Source: JACVRM01 sp036824245 (GTDB taxonomy: Bacteria; Actinomycetota; Thermoleophilia; Gaiellales; Gaiellaceae). Taken from it: a stretch of DNA of 16,455 bases. The stretch lies in NCBI GenBank assembly GCA_036824245.1, contig DAITAO010000070.1, forward strand, positions 1-16,455, in the 5' to 3' direction. Under the pieces are notes generated by a model, which saw only the letters and a program-made list of their open reading frames with translations, made no database searches and was not told the DNA's origin. The position numbers and the translations under genes were made by a program. This document shows positions 1 to 7,396 of the stretch, piece by piece. Position 1 is the stretch's first letter. The number at the start of each line of letters is the position of its first letter.

Positions 1-61
1 GACAGTGCAGCTGGCACGGACAAGCGCCGCCCGCGCCGCATCCTGCAGTCCAGCGGTGTCA

Positions 62-103
62 GGCTTCGGCGGAGCCCGGCTCCGCCGGGCGGGAGCCGAA
101 GCC
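62..103 (+). terminator. Large two-part hairpin just upstream of the GntR gene
   Basis: A 9-bp outer stem (62-70 with 95-103, GGCTTCGGC/GCCGAAGCC) encloses a 7-bp inner stem (74-80 with 84-90, GCCCGGC/GCCGGGC) with a TCC loop. Small internal loops separate the two stems. It ends 16 bases before the GTG start of the regulator. No T-run follows, so it is not a textbook intrinsic terminator. It could end transcription from a gene left of the window, or act as a leader structure for the regulator operon. The first 61 bases hold no gene I can support. Confidence 0.5.
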
Positions 104-119
104 GGCCAGGGGCGCGAGC

Positions 120-833
120 GTGACGTTCGTTCCCCGCTACTACGAGATCGAGCAGGCCCTGCGCGCACGGATCGCCGAGCTCGAGGCAGACGCGCCGCTG
201 CCCTCCGACGCGCAGCTCTGCGAGGAGTTCGGCGTCTCGCGGATGACCGCGCGCGGCGCCGTGCAGCGCCTGGTCCAGGACGGGCTCGTCTACCGCGTGC
301 CTGGGCGCGGGACGTTCGTCGCCAGGGAGCGCGCGGCCCGCACCGCCAGCCACATCCTGTCGTTCTCGGACGAGATGCGCCGCCGCGGCCGCACGCCGAG
401 CTCGCGGGTGCTCGAGAACCGCCGTCGGCCCGCGAGCCCGGAGGAGCGAGGGCGGCTCGAGACAGACGAGGTGGTGGTAATACGCCGCGTGCGCCTGGCC
501 GACGGCGTTGCAATCGCGGTGGAGACGGCCGTCTTCAACGCCGCGCTGGTCGGGCAGCTGCTGGACGACGCCGAAGCGGAACGTGACTCGCTGTTCGCCA
601 CGCTCGCGAGTGCCGGCCTCGTCCCGACCGCGGGCCGCGGCGCGCTCGCTTCGGAGGCGGCGTCCGCGGCCGACGCCCGCGCGCTCGGCGTCAAGCGCGG
701 CGAGCCGTTGCTCGTCGAGCGGCGCCTCATCCGCGACCAGGAGGGCCGGCCCCTCGAGTGGACGGAGAGCCGCTACGTGGGCTCGCGCTACGGCCTCGAG
801 GTCGACTTCGACGTGGAGCTGCCCGCCGAGTGA
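120..833 (+). CDS. GntR family transcriptional regulator, HutC/UTRA subfamily
   Basis: This 237-residue protein is a DNA-binding regulator that probably senses a sugar or sugar phosphate. Residues 1-68 form the GntR winged helix: YYEIEQALRARI, PLPSDAQLCEEFGVSR, a recognition helix around 38-51, and the wing VPGRGTFVA. Residues from about 85 to the C-terminus match the UTRA effector domain (HILSFSDEMRRRG near its start; GEPLLVERRLI, then EWTESRYVGSRY near the end). The GTG start is chosen because homologues begin a few residues before a PxYxxIE motif and an AGGGG sequence lies 7 bases upstream. The reading frame is open to the window edge but has no better start. It is first in an operon, overlapping the next gene by four bases. 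HutC-type proteins bind GTnTAnAC, and such boxes lie at 12959-12974, so it may control the transporter region. That link is inferred. Confidence 0.93.
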   Translation: MTFVPRYYEIEQALRARIAELEADAPLPSDAQLCEEFGVSRMTARGAVQRLVQDGLVYRVPGRGTFVARERAARTASHILSFSDEMRRRGRTPSSRVLENRRRPASPEERGRLETDEVVVIRRVRLADGVAIAVETAVFNAALVGQLLDDAEAERDSLFATLASAGLVPTAGRGALASEAASAADARALGVKRGEPLLVERRLIRDQEGRPLEWTESRYVGSRYGLEVDFDVELPAE

Positions 834-1732
834 TCGCAACCTACGTCCAGTCGATCGTCAGCAACGGCCAGGCCGCCGGCTGCCGGGCGCTCGACCTGCG
901 GGTCGAGCACGGCATCGACCTGCGCATCCTCCCCGACCGCGGCTTCGACATCGGCGCCGCGTGGTTTCGCGGCCTGCCGCTTGCCTGGCTCTCGGCCGTC
1001 GGCGAGGTGCCGCCATTGCCTAGCCCGCGCGACAAGGAGTGGAACGACGCCTTTGGCGGCGGTCTGTTGGCGACCTGCGGGCTGCGCAACGTGGGCGCTC
1101 CCTCCGAGGGTCACGGCCAGCACGGCACGTTCTCGCACCTGCGCGCGCGCGAAGTGAGCGTCGAGCAAGCCGGCGAAGCGCTCGTCGCGCGGGCGCGGAT
1201 CGTGGACGCGAGCGCGATCGGACATCACCTGGAGGTTTCCCGCGAGATTCGTACGTCGCTGGGTGAAGGGCGCGTCAGCGTGGAGGACGTGACGCGGAAC
1301 CTCGGGCCCGCCGAGGAGGCAACGCCGATCCTGTACCACGTCAACCTCGGGCCGCCGCTCTGGACCGCAGGCGCGCGTGTCGAGGTCGACTCGCAGGAGG
1401 CTGTCCCGCGGGACGACGACGCGGCGGCGGCGCAGAGCTGGATGGATGCACCGGCCGCGGACCCCGGCGCACCAGAGCGGGTCTGGGAGCACATCGGCGC
1501 CCAACGTGGAGTTGTTGTCAACGGCGACCTGCGGCTGGAGCTCACCTGGAGCCTGCCTCGACTCTGGCAGTGGGTGCATCCCGCGTACGGAGTGCTGGGG
1601 CTCGAGCCGGCCAACTGCTCCGTGCTCGGCCGAGCGGCAGACCGGGCCGAGGGCCGCCTCCCGACGCTGGCACCCGGAGAGGAGCGCACCACGCGCATCG
1701 AGATTCGCGCGTCGTTAGGGTCGCCGCCGTGA
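830..1732 (+). CDS. DUF4432 family protein (aldose 1-epimerase-like)
   Basis: A 300-residue protein of the DUF4432 family, which shares the galactose mutarotase-like beta-sandwich and is usually found beside sugar catabolic genes. Recognisable features are LPDRGFDIG at about 34-42, an HGTFSHL segment in the middle, the ILYHVNLGPPLW strand, and a C-terminal GLEPANCSVLGR followed by LAPGEERTTR. It probably interconverts anomers or otherwise handles a free or oxidised sugar; the exact reaction is not known for most of this family. The GTG start at 830 forms a GTGA overlap with the stop of the regulator, indicating translational coupling. A longer reading from 758 would run far into the regulator gene and is rejected. 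No signal peptide is seen, so it is cytoplasmic. Confidence 0.85.
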   Translation: MIATYVQSIVSNGQAAGCRALDLRVEHGIDLRILPDRGFDIGAAWFRGLPLAWLSAVGEVPPLPSPRDKEWNDAFGGGLLATCGLRNVGAPSEGHGQHGTFSHLRAREVSVEQAGEALVARARIVDASAIGHHLEVSREIRTSLGEGRVSVEDVTRNLGPAEEATPILYHVNLGPPLWTAGARVEVDSQEAVPRDDDAAAAQSWMDAPAADPGAPERVWEHIGAQRGVVVNGDLRLELTWSLPRLWQWVHPAYGVLGLEPANCSVLGRAADRAEGRLPTLAPGEERTTRIEIRASLGSPP

Positions 1733-2850
1733 AAGCAGGGGTCGTCGGCACGGGCTTCATCGGAGCCGTGCACGTGGAGGCGCTTCTGCGGCTCGGCGTC
1801 GACGTCTGCGTGGTCGGCTCGACGCCGGAGCGCGCAGCGGCCAAGAATCTTGCACCGGTGCGCGCGAGCTACGAGGAGCTGCTCGCGGACGACAGCATCG
1901 ACATCGTTCACCTGACGACGCCGAACGACCTCCATTACCCGCAGGTCAAGCAAGCGCTGGCGGCCGGCAAGCACGTCGTCTGCGAGAAGCCGCTCGCCGT
2001 CACCGCGGAGCAGTCGTCCGAGCTGCTCGACCTGGCGAAGCAAAGCGGCCTCGTGCATTGCACGAACTTCAACATCCGCTTCTACCCGCAGGTTCAGCAG
2101 GCGCGCGCGCTCGTCCACTCCGGCGCCGTGGGCGCGACCTGGAACGTCCACGGCGGCTACCTGCAGGACTGGCTGCTCCTTCCGACCGACTGGAACTGGC
2201 GGCTCGAGCCCGAGCGAGGCGGCGCGCTGCGCGCCGTCGGTGACATCGGCTCGCACTGGCTCGACCTCGTCCAGTTCGTGACGGGCGAGACGGTCGAAGA
2301 GGTGTTCGCCGACCTGGCGACGACGATTCCCGTGCGCAGGCGGCCGACCGGCGAGGTGGAGACGTTTGCCGCGGCCGAGGACGTCGAGCGGGTCGATGCG
2401 CCGATGCAGACGGAGGACCTCGGCAACATCCTGCTGCGCTTCACAGGCGGCGCGCGCGGCTCGCTCGTCGTCTCGCAGGTCAGTGCCGGCCGGAAGAACT
2501 CGCTGCGCTTCGAGGTGGACGGCTCGAAAGGAGCATTGGCCTGGGACTCCGAGCGCGTCGAGGAACTCTGGATCGGCCACCGCGGAAGGCCGAACGAGGC
2601 GCTGCTGCGTGACCCGTCGCTGTTCGCTCCCGAGGCGGCCACGCGGACGGGCCTACCGGCCGGACACCCCGAAGGCTTCGCCGACACGTTCAAGGAGCTC
2701 TACCGGGCGGTGTACGCCGCCGTCGCGGCCGGCCGCCCGCCGGACGAGCCCGACTATCCGACGTTCGCCGCGGGGCACTGGGAGAACGTGCTCGGCGACG
2801 CAATCGGCCTCTCGAACCGGGAACGACGATGGGTGGAGGTGAAGCGGTGA
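1729..2850 (+). CDS. Gfo/Idh/MocA family NAD(P)-dependent oxidoreductase (first copy)
   Basis: This 373-residue dehydrogenase probably oxidises or reduces a hydroxyl of a cyclic sugar, polyol or derivative. The N-terminal Rossmann fold carries GTGFIG at 7-12. The family EKP motif at 86-88 supplies the catalytic lysine K87, and GDIGSHWLDLVQ at 171-182 carries the active-site histidine H176. The C-terminal alpha/beta domain is complete, so the length is normal for the family. The GTG start overlaps the preceding stop as GTGA, and the gene ends in another GTGA overlap with the TIM-barrel gene. Pairing of Gfo/Idh enzymes with TIM-barrel isomerases is common in sugar catabolic clusters, including inositol and anhydrosugar or glycoside oxidation systems. 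Residues alone do not give the substrate; inositol 2-dehydrogenase is one possibility, not shown. Confidence 0.92.
   Translation: MKAGVVGTGFIGAVHVEALLRLGVDVCVVGSTPERAAAKNLAPVRASYEELLADDSIDIVHLTTPNDLHYPQVKQALAAGKHVVCEKPLAVTAEQSSELLDLAKQSGLVHCTNFNIRFYPQVQQARALVHSGAVGATWNVHGGYLQDWLLLPTDWNWRLEPERGGALRAVGDIGSHWLDLVQFVTGETVEEVFADLATTIPVRRRPTGEVETFAAAEDVERVDAPMQTEDLGNILLRFTGGARGSLVVSQVSAGRKNSLRFEVDGSKGALAWDSERVEELWIGHRGRPNEALLRDPSLFAPEAATRTGLPAGHPEGFADTFKELYRAVYAAVAAGRPPDEPDYPTFAAGHWENVLGDAIGLSNRERRWVEVKR
2835..2840 (+). promoter_or_regulatory. Ribosome binding site that fixes the TIM-barrel start
   Basis: GGAGGT lies inside the end of the preceding oxidoreductase gene, six bases before the GTG at 2847. 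This favours 2847 over the in-frame ATG at 2829. Confidence 0.75.
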
Positions 2851-3755
2851 AGCTCGGTCTGCTGACGGCCGCATTTCCTGACCTGACGCTCGAGGAGGTG
2901 GCCGCCTGGGCGGCGTCGGAAGGATTCGAGGCGCTGGAAATCGCCTGCTGGCCCGCCGGCGGCGGTGAACGGCGGCGCTACGCCGGCGTGACGCACGTCG
3001 ACGTGGAGTCCTTCGACCCTGACGAGGTGCACGCGATCCTGAGCAGGAACGCGCTCGTCATCTCCTCGCTCGCCTACTACCCGAACAACCTCCACCCGGA
3101 CGACACGCACCGCGAGGAGGTGAACGCACACCTCCGCAAGGTGATCGACGCCGCTCAGCGGCTTGACGTGGGCGTCGTCGGCACGTTCGTCGGCAACGAC
3201 AAGGATCGCCCGCTGCCCGAGAATCTGGAGCGCTTCCGGCAGATCTGGCCGCCGCTCGTCGACTATGCCGGCGAGCGGGGCGTGAAGATCGCCATCGAGA
3301 ACTGCCCCATGATCTTCAGCTACGACGAATGGCCTGGCGGCAACAACCTGGCCTGGTCGCCGGCGATCTGGGACGAGTTGTTCTCCGCCACTCCAGCGGA
3401 GACCTTCGGCCTCAACCTCGACCCGTCACACCTCGTGTGGCTGATGATCGACTACGAACGCGCGGTCTACGACTACGCGGACCGCATCTTCCACGTGCAC
3501 GCCAAGGACCTGGAGGTGCGGCGGGACGGTCTCTACAGGTACGGCACCTTCTCCGGCGGCATCGGCTGGCAGGTTCCGCGCCTGCCCGGGCTCGGCGAGG
3601 TGCGCTGGGGCCGGTTCATCGCGGCGCTCTACGCGATCGGGTACGACCACGTGATCTCGGTCGAGCACGAGGATCGTCGCTTCGAGGGCGACGAGGAGCT
3701 CGTCAAGCGCGGTTTCGAGCTGGCGCGCAACGTGTTGCGGCCGCACATCGTGTAG
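2847..3755 (+). CDS. Sugar phosphate isomerase/epimerase-like TIM-barrel protein
   Basis: This 302-residue protein belongs to the AP endonuclease family 2 fold, which covers xylose isomerase-like epimerases, isomerases and some lyases. Expected divalent-metal ligands are visible at strand ends: E151 (IAIENC), D192 (LNLDPSH), H218 (FHVHAKD) and E273 (SVEHED). A GGNNLAWSPAIW segment at about 164-175 is seen in members that accompany Gfo/Idh oxidoreductases. The GTG start has GGAGGT at 2835-2840, six bases upstream, and overlaps the previous stop as GTGA. An in-frame ATG at 2829 lacks such spacing. Likely roles are ketose or keto-sugar epimerisation, or a beta-elimination step after oxidation. 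Which one cannot be decided from sequence. It is the last tightly coupled gene of the left operon. Confidence 0.9.
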   Translation: MKLGLLTAAFPDLTLEEVAAWAASEGFEALEIACWPAGGGERRRYAGVTHVDVESFDPDEVHAILSRNALVISSLAYYPNNLHPDDTHREEVNAHLRKVIDAAQRLDVGVVGTFVGNDKDRPLPENLERFRQIWPPLVDYAGERGVKIAIENCPMIFSYDEWPGGNNLAWSPAIWDELFSATPAETFGLNLDPSHLVWLMIDYERAVYDYADRIFHVHAKDLEVRRDGLYRYGTFSGGIGWQVPRLPGLGEVRWGRFIAALYAIGYDHVISVEHEDRRFEGDEELVKRGFELARNVLRPHIV

Positions 3756-3799
3756 GCGCTCGCCCGGACCTCCCACCGCCGCCGCCCGTAAGAGATGCG

Positions 3800-4822
3800 A
3801 TGCGTCGCGTGCGATCTCTTGCTGCGCTGCCGGTTGCCGCTGTGCTCGCCGCCTGCGGGGCTGTCGAGTCGGAGACGCGCGACGAAACACGATCGCTCCA
3901 GCGCTACGGCATCAGCGTGACGTTGCCCGACGGCTGGCACGGACGGCTGACGCGCGGGACGTTCGAGGCGGCGACGGTGCCGCTCGGCGAGCGTGTGCAA
4001 CAGATGCCGCTGGGGCCCGATGATGTTGTCGTCCGGCTGTTCGAGTTCGAGGCCGATCCGGAGTTCTTCGAGGAAGTCGAGAGGACACATCACGAGGGCA
4101 TGCCCAAGCCGTTCACCAGTGATCAGTTCGAGCCGCCCGAGCCTGGTGGGCACAACTCGGTCGGGCGCGGCTACGCACGGCGCAACTTCGCGCTGGCGGG
4201 ACGGACGTTCGACCTGTTCGCCGAGGTCGGCGCGCCAGACCCGTCCGCCGAGGTCGTCGCGAGCCTCAACGACCTTGTCGCCTCGCTCGAGGTTCGCGCG
4301 GGCGATTTCTATCCGGGCACCGTCGAGCCGCCCCGCTTTCCGGCGACGGCAGGCTGGCACGTCGGCCGGCACGGAGCCGGGGACGTACGTGTCACCGACT
4401 ACGCCCAAGCCTGGGCGTCGACGGTGCCCTACCGCAACGAGCCTCGCGACCTACCCCCGGCCAGCACGCTCGAGACACTGCCTCGCGACGGGATCCTCAT
4501 CTGGTTGGGCGTCGCCCGTGACAACCGGTTCCCACCGACAGATGAGCTCCGCGACGCCCCGCGTGTAAGCGTGCCCCTTCAGCTCGGCGAGACGCACGGG
4601 GGCCCTGGCTGGGAAGGTCAGGTGCGCGACCTCTCGCTGTACCAGCTGTTCGGCCGCGTGGACGGCGAGTACGACATCAACCTGTGGGTCTTCTACGGCA
4701 GGCCGGAGCCGTCGCCCGAGCAGAGGGCTGCCGCGCAGGCGATGCTCGACGGGCTCGTGCTGCCCGACTGGGGAGCCTGGGAGCTCGACGGCCGCGGCGC
4801 GAACGCCGTGGAGATGCGCTAG
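3800..4822 (+). CDS. Putative lipoprotein of unknown function with two similar halves
   Basis: A 340-residue protein with a classic lipoprotein signal: MRRVRS, a hydrophobic stretch, and the lipobox LAAC ending at C19, so the mature protein should be anchored outside the membrane. I do not recognise the family. The mature part looks like two alpha/beta halves. The first begins YGISVTLPDGWHGRL and ends DLVASLEV; the second begins near PATAGWHVGRH and ends AAAQAMLDGLVLPDW. Each half pairs a Gly-Trp-His strand with a late helix. The ATG at 3800 is in frame with the lipobox; the ATG at 3795 is out of frame. The 44-base gap after the sugar operon has no clear terminator, so cotranscription is possible but a role in sugar use is unproven. 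Its TAG stop shares a CTAG palindrome with the stop of the convergent HAD gene. Confidence 0.82.
   Translation: MRRVRSLAALPVAAVLAACGAVESETRDETRSLQRYGISVTLPDGWHGRLTRGTFEAATVPLGERVQQMPLGPDDVVVRLFEFEADPEFFEEVERTHHEGMPKPFTSDQFEPPEPGGHNSVGRGYARRNFALAGRTFDLFAEVGAPDPSAEVVASLNDLVASLEVRAGDFYPGTVEPPRFPATAGWHVGRHGAGDVRVTDYAQAWASTVPYRNEPRDLPPASTLETLPRDGILIWLGVARDNRFPPTDELRDAPRVSVPLQLGETHGGPGWEGQVRDLSLYQLFGRVDGEYDINLWVFYGRPEPSPEQRAAAQAMLDGLVLPDWGAWELDGRGANAVEMR
4819..4822. other. CTAG palindrome forming both stop codons of convergent genes
   Basis: TAG at 4820-4822 ends the plus-strand lipoprotein gene, and the complement of 4819-4821 is the TAG that ends the minus-strand HAD gene. There is therefore no intergenic space for a terminator between the two converging units. 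Confidence 0.9.
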
Positions 4823-5478
4823 GCGCCGTCGTTCGATCGCGCGAGCGCGGCCTCGACGACCGCTGCCGTCAGATCATCGACGACGTGCGGGACGAGCTCC
4901 TCGCGATCCTCCGGCCGCCGTGCGACTGCGACCACCGTCATGCCGGCTGCGAGCGCCGCCTGGACCCCGGGCGGGCTGTCCTCCACGGCCACGCATTCCT
5001 CGGCCTGCACGCCGAGTCGTTCCGCCGCGAGCAGGAAGATGTCGGGCGCGGGCTTGCCGCGCGCGACCTCGTCGCCGGCAACCGTCACATCGAAGAGTCC
5101 CGTGAGGCCGGCGGCGGTGAGCGTTCGATCGAGCCGCTCACGCGGGCTCGCCGAGGCGATCGCGACCGGTATCCGACGCACCTGCAGCTCGCGCGCCGCA
5201 GTGACCGCATCGTCGAAAGGCGTCAGCTCGGCCTCGAAGAGCTCGAACAGCGTGCCCGAGAAGCGTGGCCAGAAGGCCGCGGCGTCGGGGAAGCCGTCTA
5301 TCCGCTCCGCGAAGTGCGCATGCACCTCGGGGTAACCGCGGCCGCGAGTACGCTCGATATCGGCGGGCGTGAGCGTGTAGCCGTGCGCCCCAAGCTCCCG
5401 CTCCCACGAGCGCCAGGCGAGCGGCTCGGAGTCGACGAGCGTGCCGTCGCAGTCGAAGACGACCGCGGCCGGCCTCAT
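4819..5478 (-). CDS. HAD superfamily hydrolase (subfamily IA, phosphatase or beta-phosphoglucomutase-like)
   Basis: A 219-residue phosphotransfer enzyme. Motif I is DCDGTLVDSE with nucleophile D9 and acid/base D11. Motif II lies in VAIASASPRE near 106-114, motif III lysine is K142 in GKPAPDIF, and motif IV is VEDSPPGVQA with E166 and D167. A helical cap sits between residues 20 and 90. The residue pattern fits sugar-phosphate phosphatases such as 2-deoxyglucose-6-phosphate phosphatase, and also beta-phosphoglucomutase. The ATG at 5478 overlaps the stop of the upstream zinc dehydrogenase as ATGA, so the two are translationally coupled. As the last gene of the long minus-strand operon, it may dephosphorylate or remodel a pathway sugar phosphate, or detoxify a dead-end one. 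The substrate is not predictable. Confidence 0.9.
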   Translation of the reverse strand: MRPAAVVFDCDGTLVDSEPLAWRSWERELGAHGYTLTPADIERTRGRGYPEVHAHFAERIDGFPDAAAFWPRFSGTLFELFEAELTPFDDAVTAARELQVRRIPVAIASASPRERLDRTLTAAGLTGLFDVTVAGDEVARGKPAPDIFLLAAERLGVQAEECVAVEDSPPGVQAALAAGMTVVAVARRPEDREELVPHVVDDLTAAVVEAALARSNDGA

Positions 5479-6470
5479 CGCGGGTCGAGCACGAACTTGA
5501 TGCCTTCCCCGGAGCGCGTCGCCGCAAAGGCGCGCTCCCACTCGGCAAGCGGAACGGCCTCGGTGACCAGCGGCTCGAGCTCGACCGCGCCTGCCTCGAC
5601 GAGCTCCAGTGCGGCGTCCCAGGAAGCGGGTGTGCTGGCGAATCCCGACGTGATCGTGATCTCGTGGAAGCACACGACGTCGAAGGGCAGGACCACCGGC
5701 TTGCCCGCCAGGCCCATCTGCACGTAGCGCCCGCCGCGCCGCACCGCGTTGAGCGAGGAGGCGATTCCCGCTTCGCTGCCGGAGCACTCGATGACCACGT
5801 CGGCGTCGGGCGGCTCGTCTTCAGTCGTGCTCGTCGCAAAGCCCAGCTCGCCGGCCGCCGCCAGCCGTGCCTCGTCTTTCGGCGTGCCCCGGACGTGAAC
5901 CGAGCCGCCCGTCGCGCGCGCCACCTGCGCGGCCAGCAGGCCGACCGGCCCCGGGCCGGTGACGAGCACGTCATCTCCGGGCCGGACGACGGCCGGCTCG
6001 AGCACGGAATGACACGCGCACGCGAGTGGCTCGCAGAGCGCCGCCGCCTGTCCATGCAGCCCTTGCGGGACGCGGTGGAGGTTGCCGACCGGCACGAGCA
6101 GGCGCGGTGCGAAGGCTCCGTCGACGTGCGTGCCGATCGACCGCCGCTCGGGGCACAGGTTGATGCGACCGGCGAGGCAATGCGCGCAGTGTCCGCAGGT
6201 AGAGAAATACGTCTCGCTGACCACGCGCGCGCCGAGCCACGATTCGTCCACCTCCACCCCTGCTTCCGCGACCACGCCGGTCACCTCGTGACCCATCGTC
6301 ACCGGCGTGACGGTCTCGTACTCACCGTCGTGGATGTGCAGATCAGTGCCGCAGATGCCGGCGGCGGCGACCTCGAGCACCACGTGACCCGGAGGCGGCG
6401 GCGACGGCTCGGGGCGCTCGGCGAGACCCACGTTGCCCGGCCCCGGCGCCAGCTTCGTCAGGCCTTGCAC
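5475..6470 (-). CDS. Zinc-dependent alcohol/polyol dehydrogenase (MDR superfamily)
   Basis: This 331-residue medium-chain dehydrogenase probably oxidises a polyol, sugar or sugar acid with NAD(P). Catalytic zinc ligands are C40 (AAAGICGTD) and the H61-E62 pair (MGHEVTGVV), with E147 also present. The structural zinc cluster is complete in TCGHCAHCLAGRINLC: C92, C95, C98 and C106. The Rossmann glycine motif is GPGPVG at 172-177. These are features of the sorbitol/threonine dehydrogenase branch. The GTG at 6470 is chosen because there is no other start before the conserved KLAPGPGNV opening and a GGAAG lies four bases upstream. It overlaps the end of the upstream kinase gene by 13 bases. It sits between the kinase and the HAD gene in one operon, so it should act in the same pathway. 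Confidence 0.9.
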   Translation of the reverse strand: MQGLTKLAPGPGNVGLAERPEPSPPPPGHVVLEVAAAGICGTDLHIHDGEYETVTPVTMGHEVTGVVAEAGVEVDESWLGARVVSETYFSTCGHCAHCLAGRINLCPERRSIGTHVDGAFAPRLLVPVGNLHRVPQGLHGQAAALCEPLACACHSVLEPAVVRPGDDVLVTGPGPVGLLAAQVARATGGSVHVRGTPKDEARLAAAGELGFATSTTEDEPPDADVVIECSGSEAGIASSLNAVRRGGRYVQMGLAGKPVVLPFDVVCFHEITITSGFASTPASWDAALELVEAGAVELEPLVTEAVPLAEWERAFAATRSGEGIKFVLDPR

Positions 6471-7396
6471 AGCGCTTCCACTTCGTCGAGCGTGGGCATG
6501 TCGTCGGCGCAGCCGAGCCGCGACGCGACGATCGCCCCCGCGGCATTCGCGTAAAGGAGGGTGCGCTCGAGCGACCACGCGGCGAGCAGCCCGTGGCAGA
6601 GGGCCCCGCCGAATGCGTCGCCTGCGCCGAGCCCGTTCACGACCTCGACCTCTACCGCCGGCACGGCGATCGCCCCGCGGCCCGTGGCGGCGAGCACCCC
6701 CTCCGCGCCGAGCTTGAGGATCGCGAACTCTGGCCCGAGGTCGCGGAGCTTGCGTGCGGCCTCGTGCGCCGGCAGCTCCTCGCCGAGGGTGACGGCGACC
6801 TCTTCGGCGTTCCCGACCGCGACCGTGGCGCGCTGCAGTGCCGCCCGGTTCCAGCGCCCGGCCTCTTCCGGCGAGTCCCAGAACATGGCCCGGTAGTCGA
6901 GGTCGTGGACGGTGTGCGGGAGTCGGTAGCGCCGCTCGAGTGCGGCCAGCGTCGTCGACCGGCTCGGCTCCTCCGAGAGCCCGGTCCCGGTCGTCCAGAA
7001 GAGGGGCACGCGTGCCGCCTCAGCGGGATCGAGGTGCTCCGCGGTCAGCTCGAGGTCGGGTGCCTTCGGCTCGCGGTAGAAGAGCAGCGGGAAGCGGTCG
7101 GGCGGGAAGATCTCGCAGAACGCGAGCGGTGTGCGGAGCGACGGGTGTGTGCCGACACGGGACGCGTCCACGCCGAACGCCTCGAGCGCGCTTCGCACGT
7201 ACGCACCGAAGCCGTCATCCCCCACCATGGTCACGACGGCCGAGCGGCGGCCCAGCCGGGCCGCAGCCACCGCCACGTTCGTCGGACTGCCGCCCAGCAT
7301 CTTCCGGAACGTCTGGACCTCCTCGAGCGGCACGCCGATCTGCTCGGGATAGAGGTCGACCGACACGCGGCCGACCGTCATCACTTCGGGTGTCAC
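6458..7396 (-). CDS. PfkB family sugar kinase, closest to IolC (5-dehydro-2-deoxygluconokinase)
   Basis: This 312-residue ribokinase-type enzyme phosphorylates a sugar or sugar acid with ATP. It opens with TVGRVSVDLYPEQIGVPLE and continues with TFRKMLGGSPTNVAVAAARLG, RTPLAFCEIFPP and FYREPKAPDLEL, all strongly reminiscent of IolC. PfkB signature 1 spans about 35-49. Signature 2 is NGLGAGDAFGGALCHG with catalytic base D260. The GTG start at 7396 overlaps the permease stop as GTGA and aligns with the usual IolC beginning; an in-frame ATG at 7381 is the alternative. No iolB, iolD, iolE or iolJ partner is visible, so myo-inositol is not secure. With a KDPG-type aldolase in the same locus, 2-keto-3-deoxygluconate kinase activity is an attractive alternative. 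No symbol is given for that reason. Confidence 0.9.
   Translation of the reverse strand: MTPEVMTVGRVSVDLYPEQIGVPLEEVQTFRKMLGGSPTNVAVAAARLGRRSAVVTMVGDDGFGAYVRSALEAFGVDASRVGTHPSLRTPLAFCEIFPPDRFPLLFYREPKAPDLELTAEHLDPAEAARVPLFWTTGTGLSEEPSRSTTLAALERRYRLPHTVHDLDYRAMFWDSPEEAGRWNRAALQRATVAVGNAEEVAVTLGEELPAHEAARKLRDLGPEFAILKLGAEGVLAATGRGAIAVPAVEVEVVNGLGAGDAFGGALCHGLLAAWSLERTLLYANAAGAIVASRLGCADDMPTLDEVEALCKA

Noticed and set aside
758..829. Longer N-terminus for the DUF4432 protein
   Set aside because: It would overlap the regulator by 76 bases with an Arg-rich, non-conserved sequence. The GTGA overlap at 830 gives the family-typical start.
1225..2580. 451-codon minus-strand open frame opposite DUF4432 and the first Gfo/Idh gene
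   Set aside because: Low-complexity, Arg-rich translation with no recognisable motif; the plus strand has complete family motifs in an operon.
4684..5727. 347-codon plus-strand open frame across the HAD and MDR genes
   Set aside because: Shadow of two minus-strand genes whose catalytic motifs are complete.
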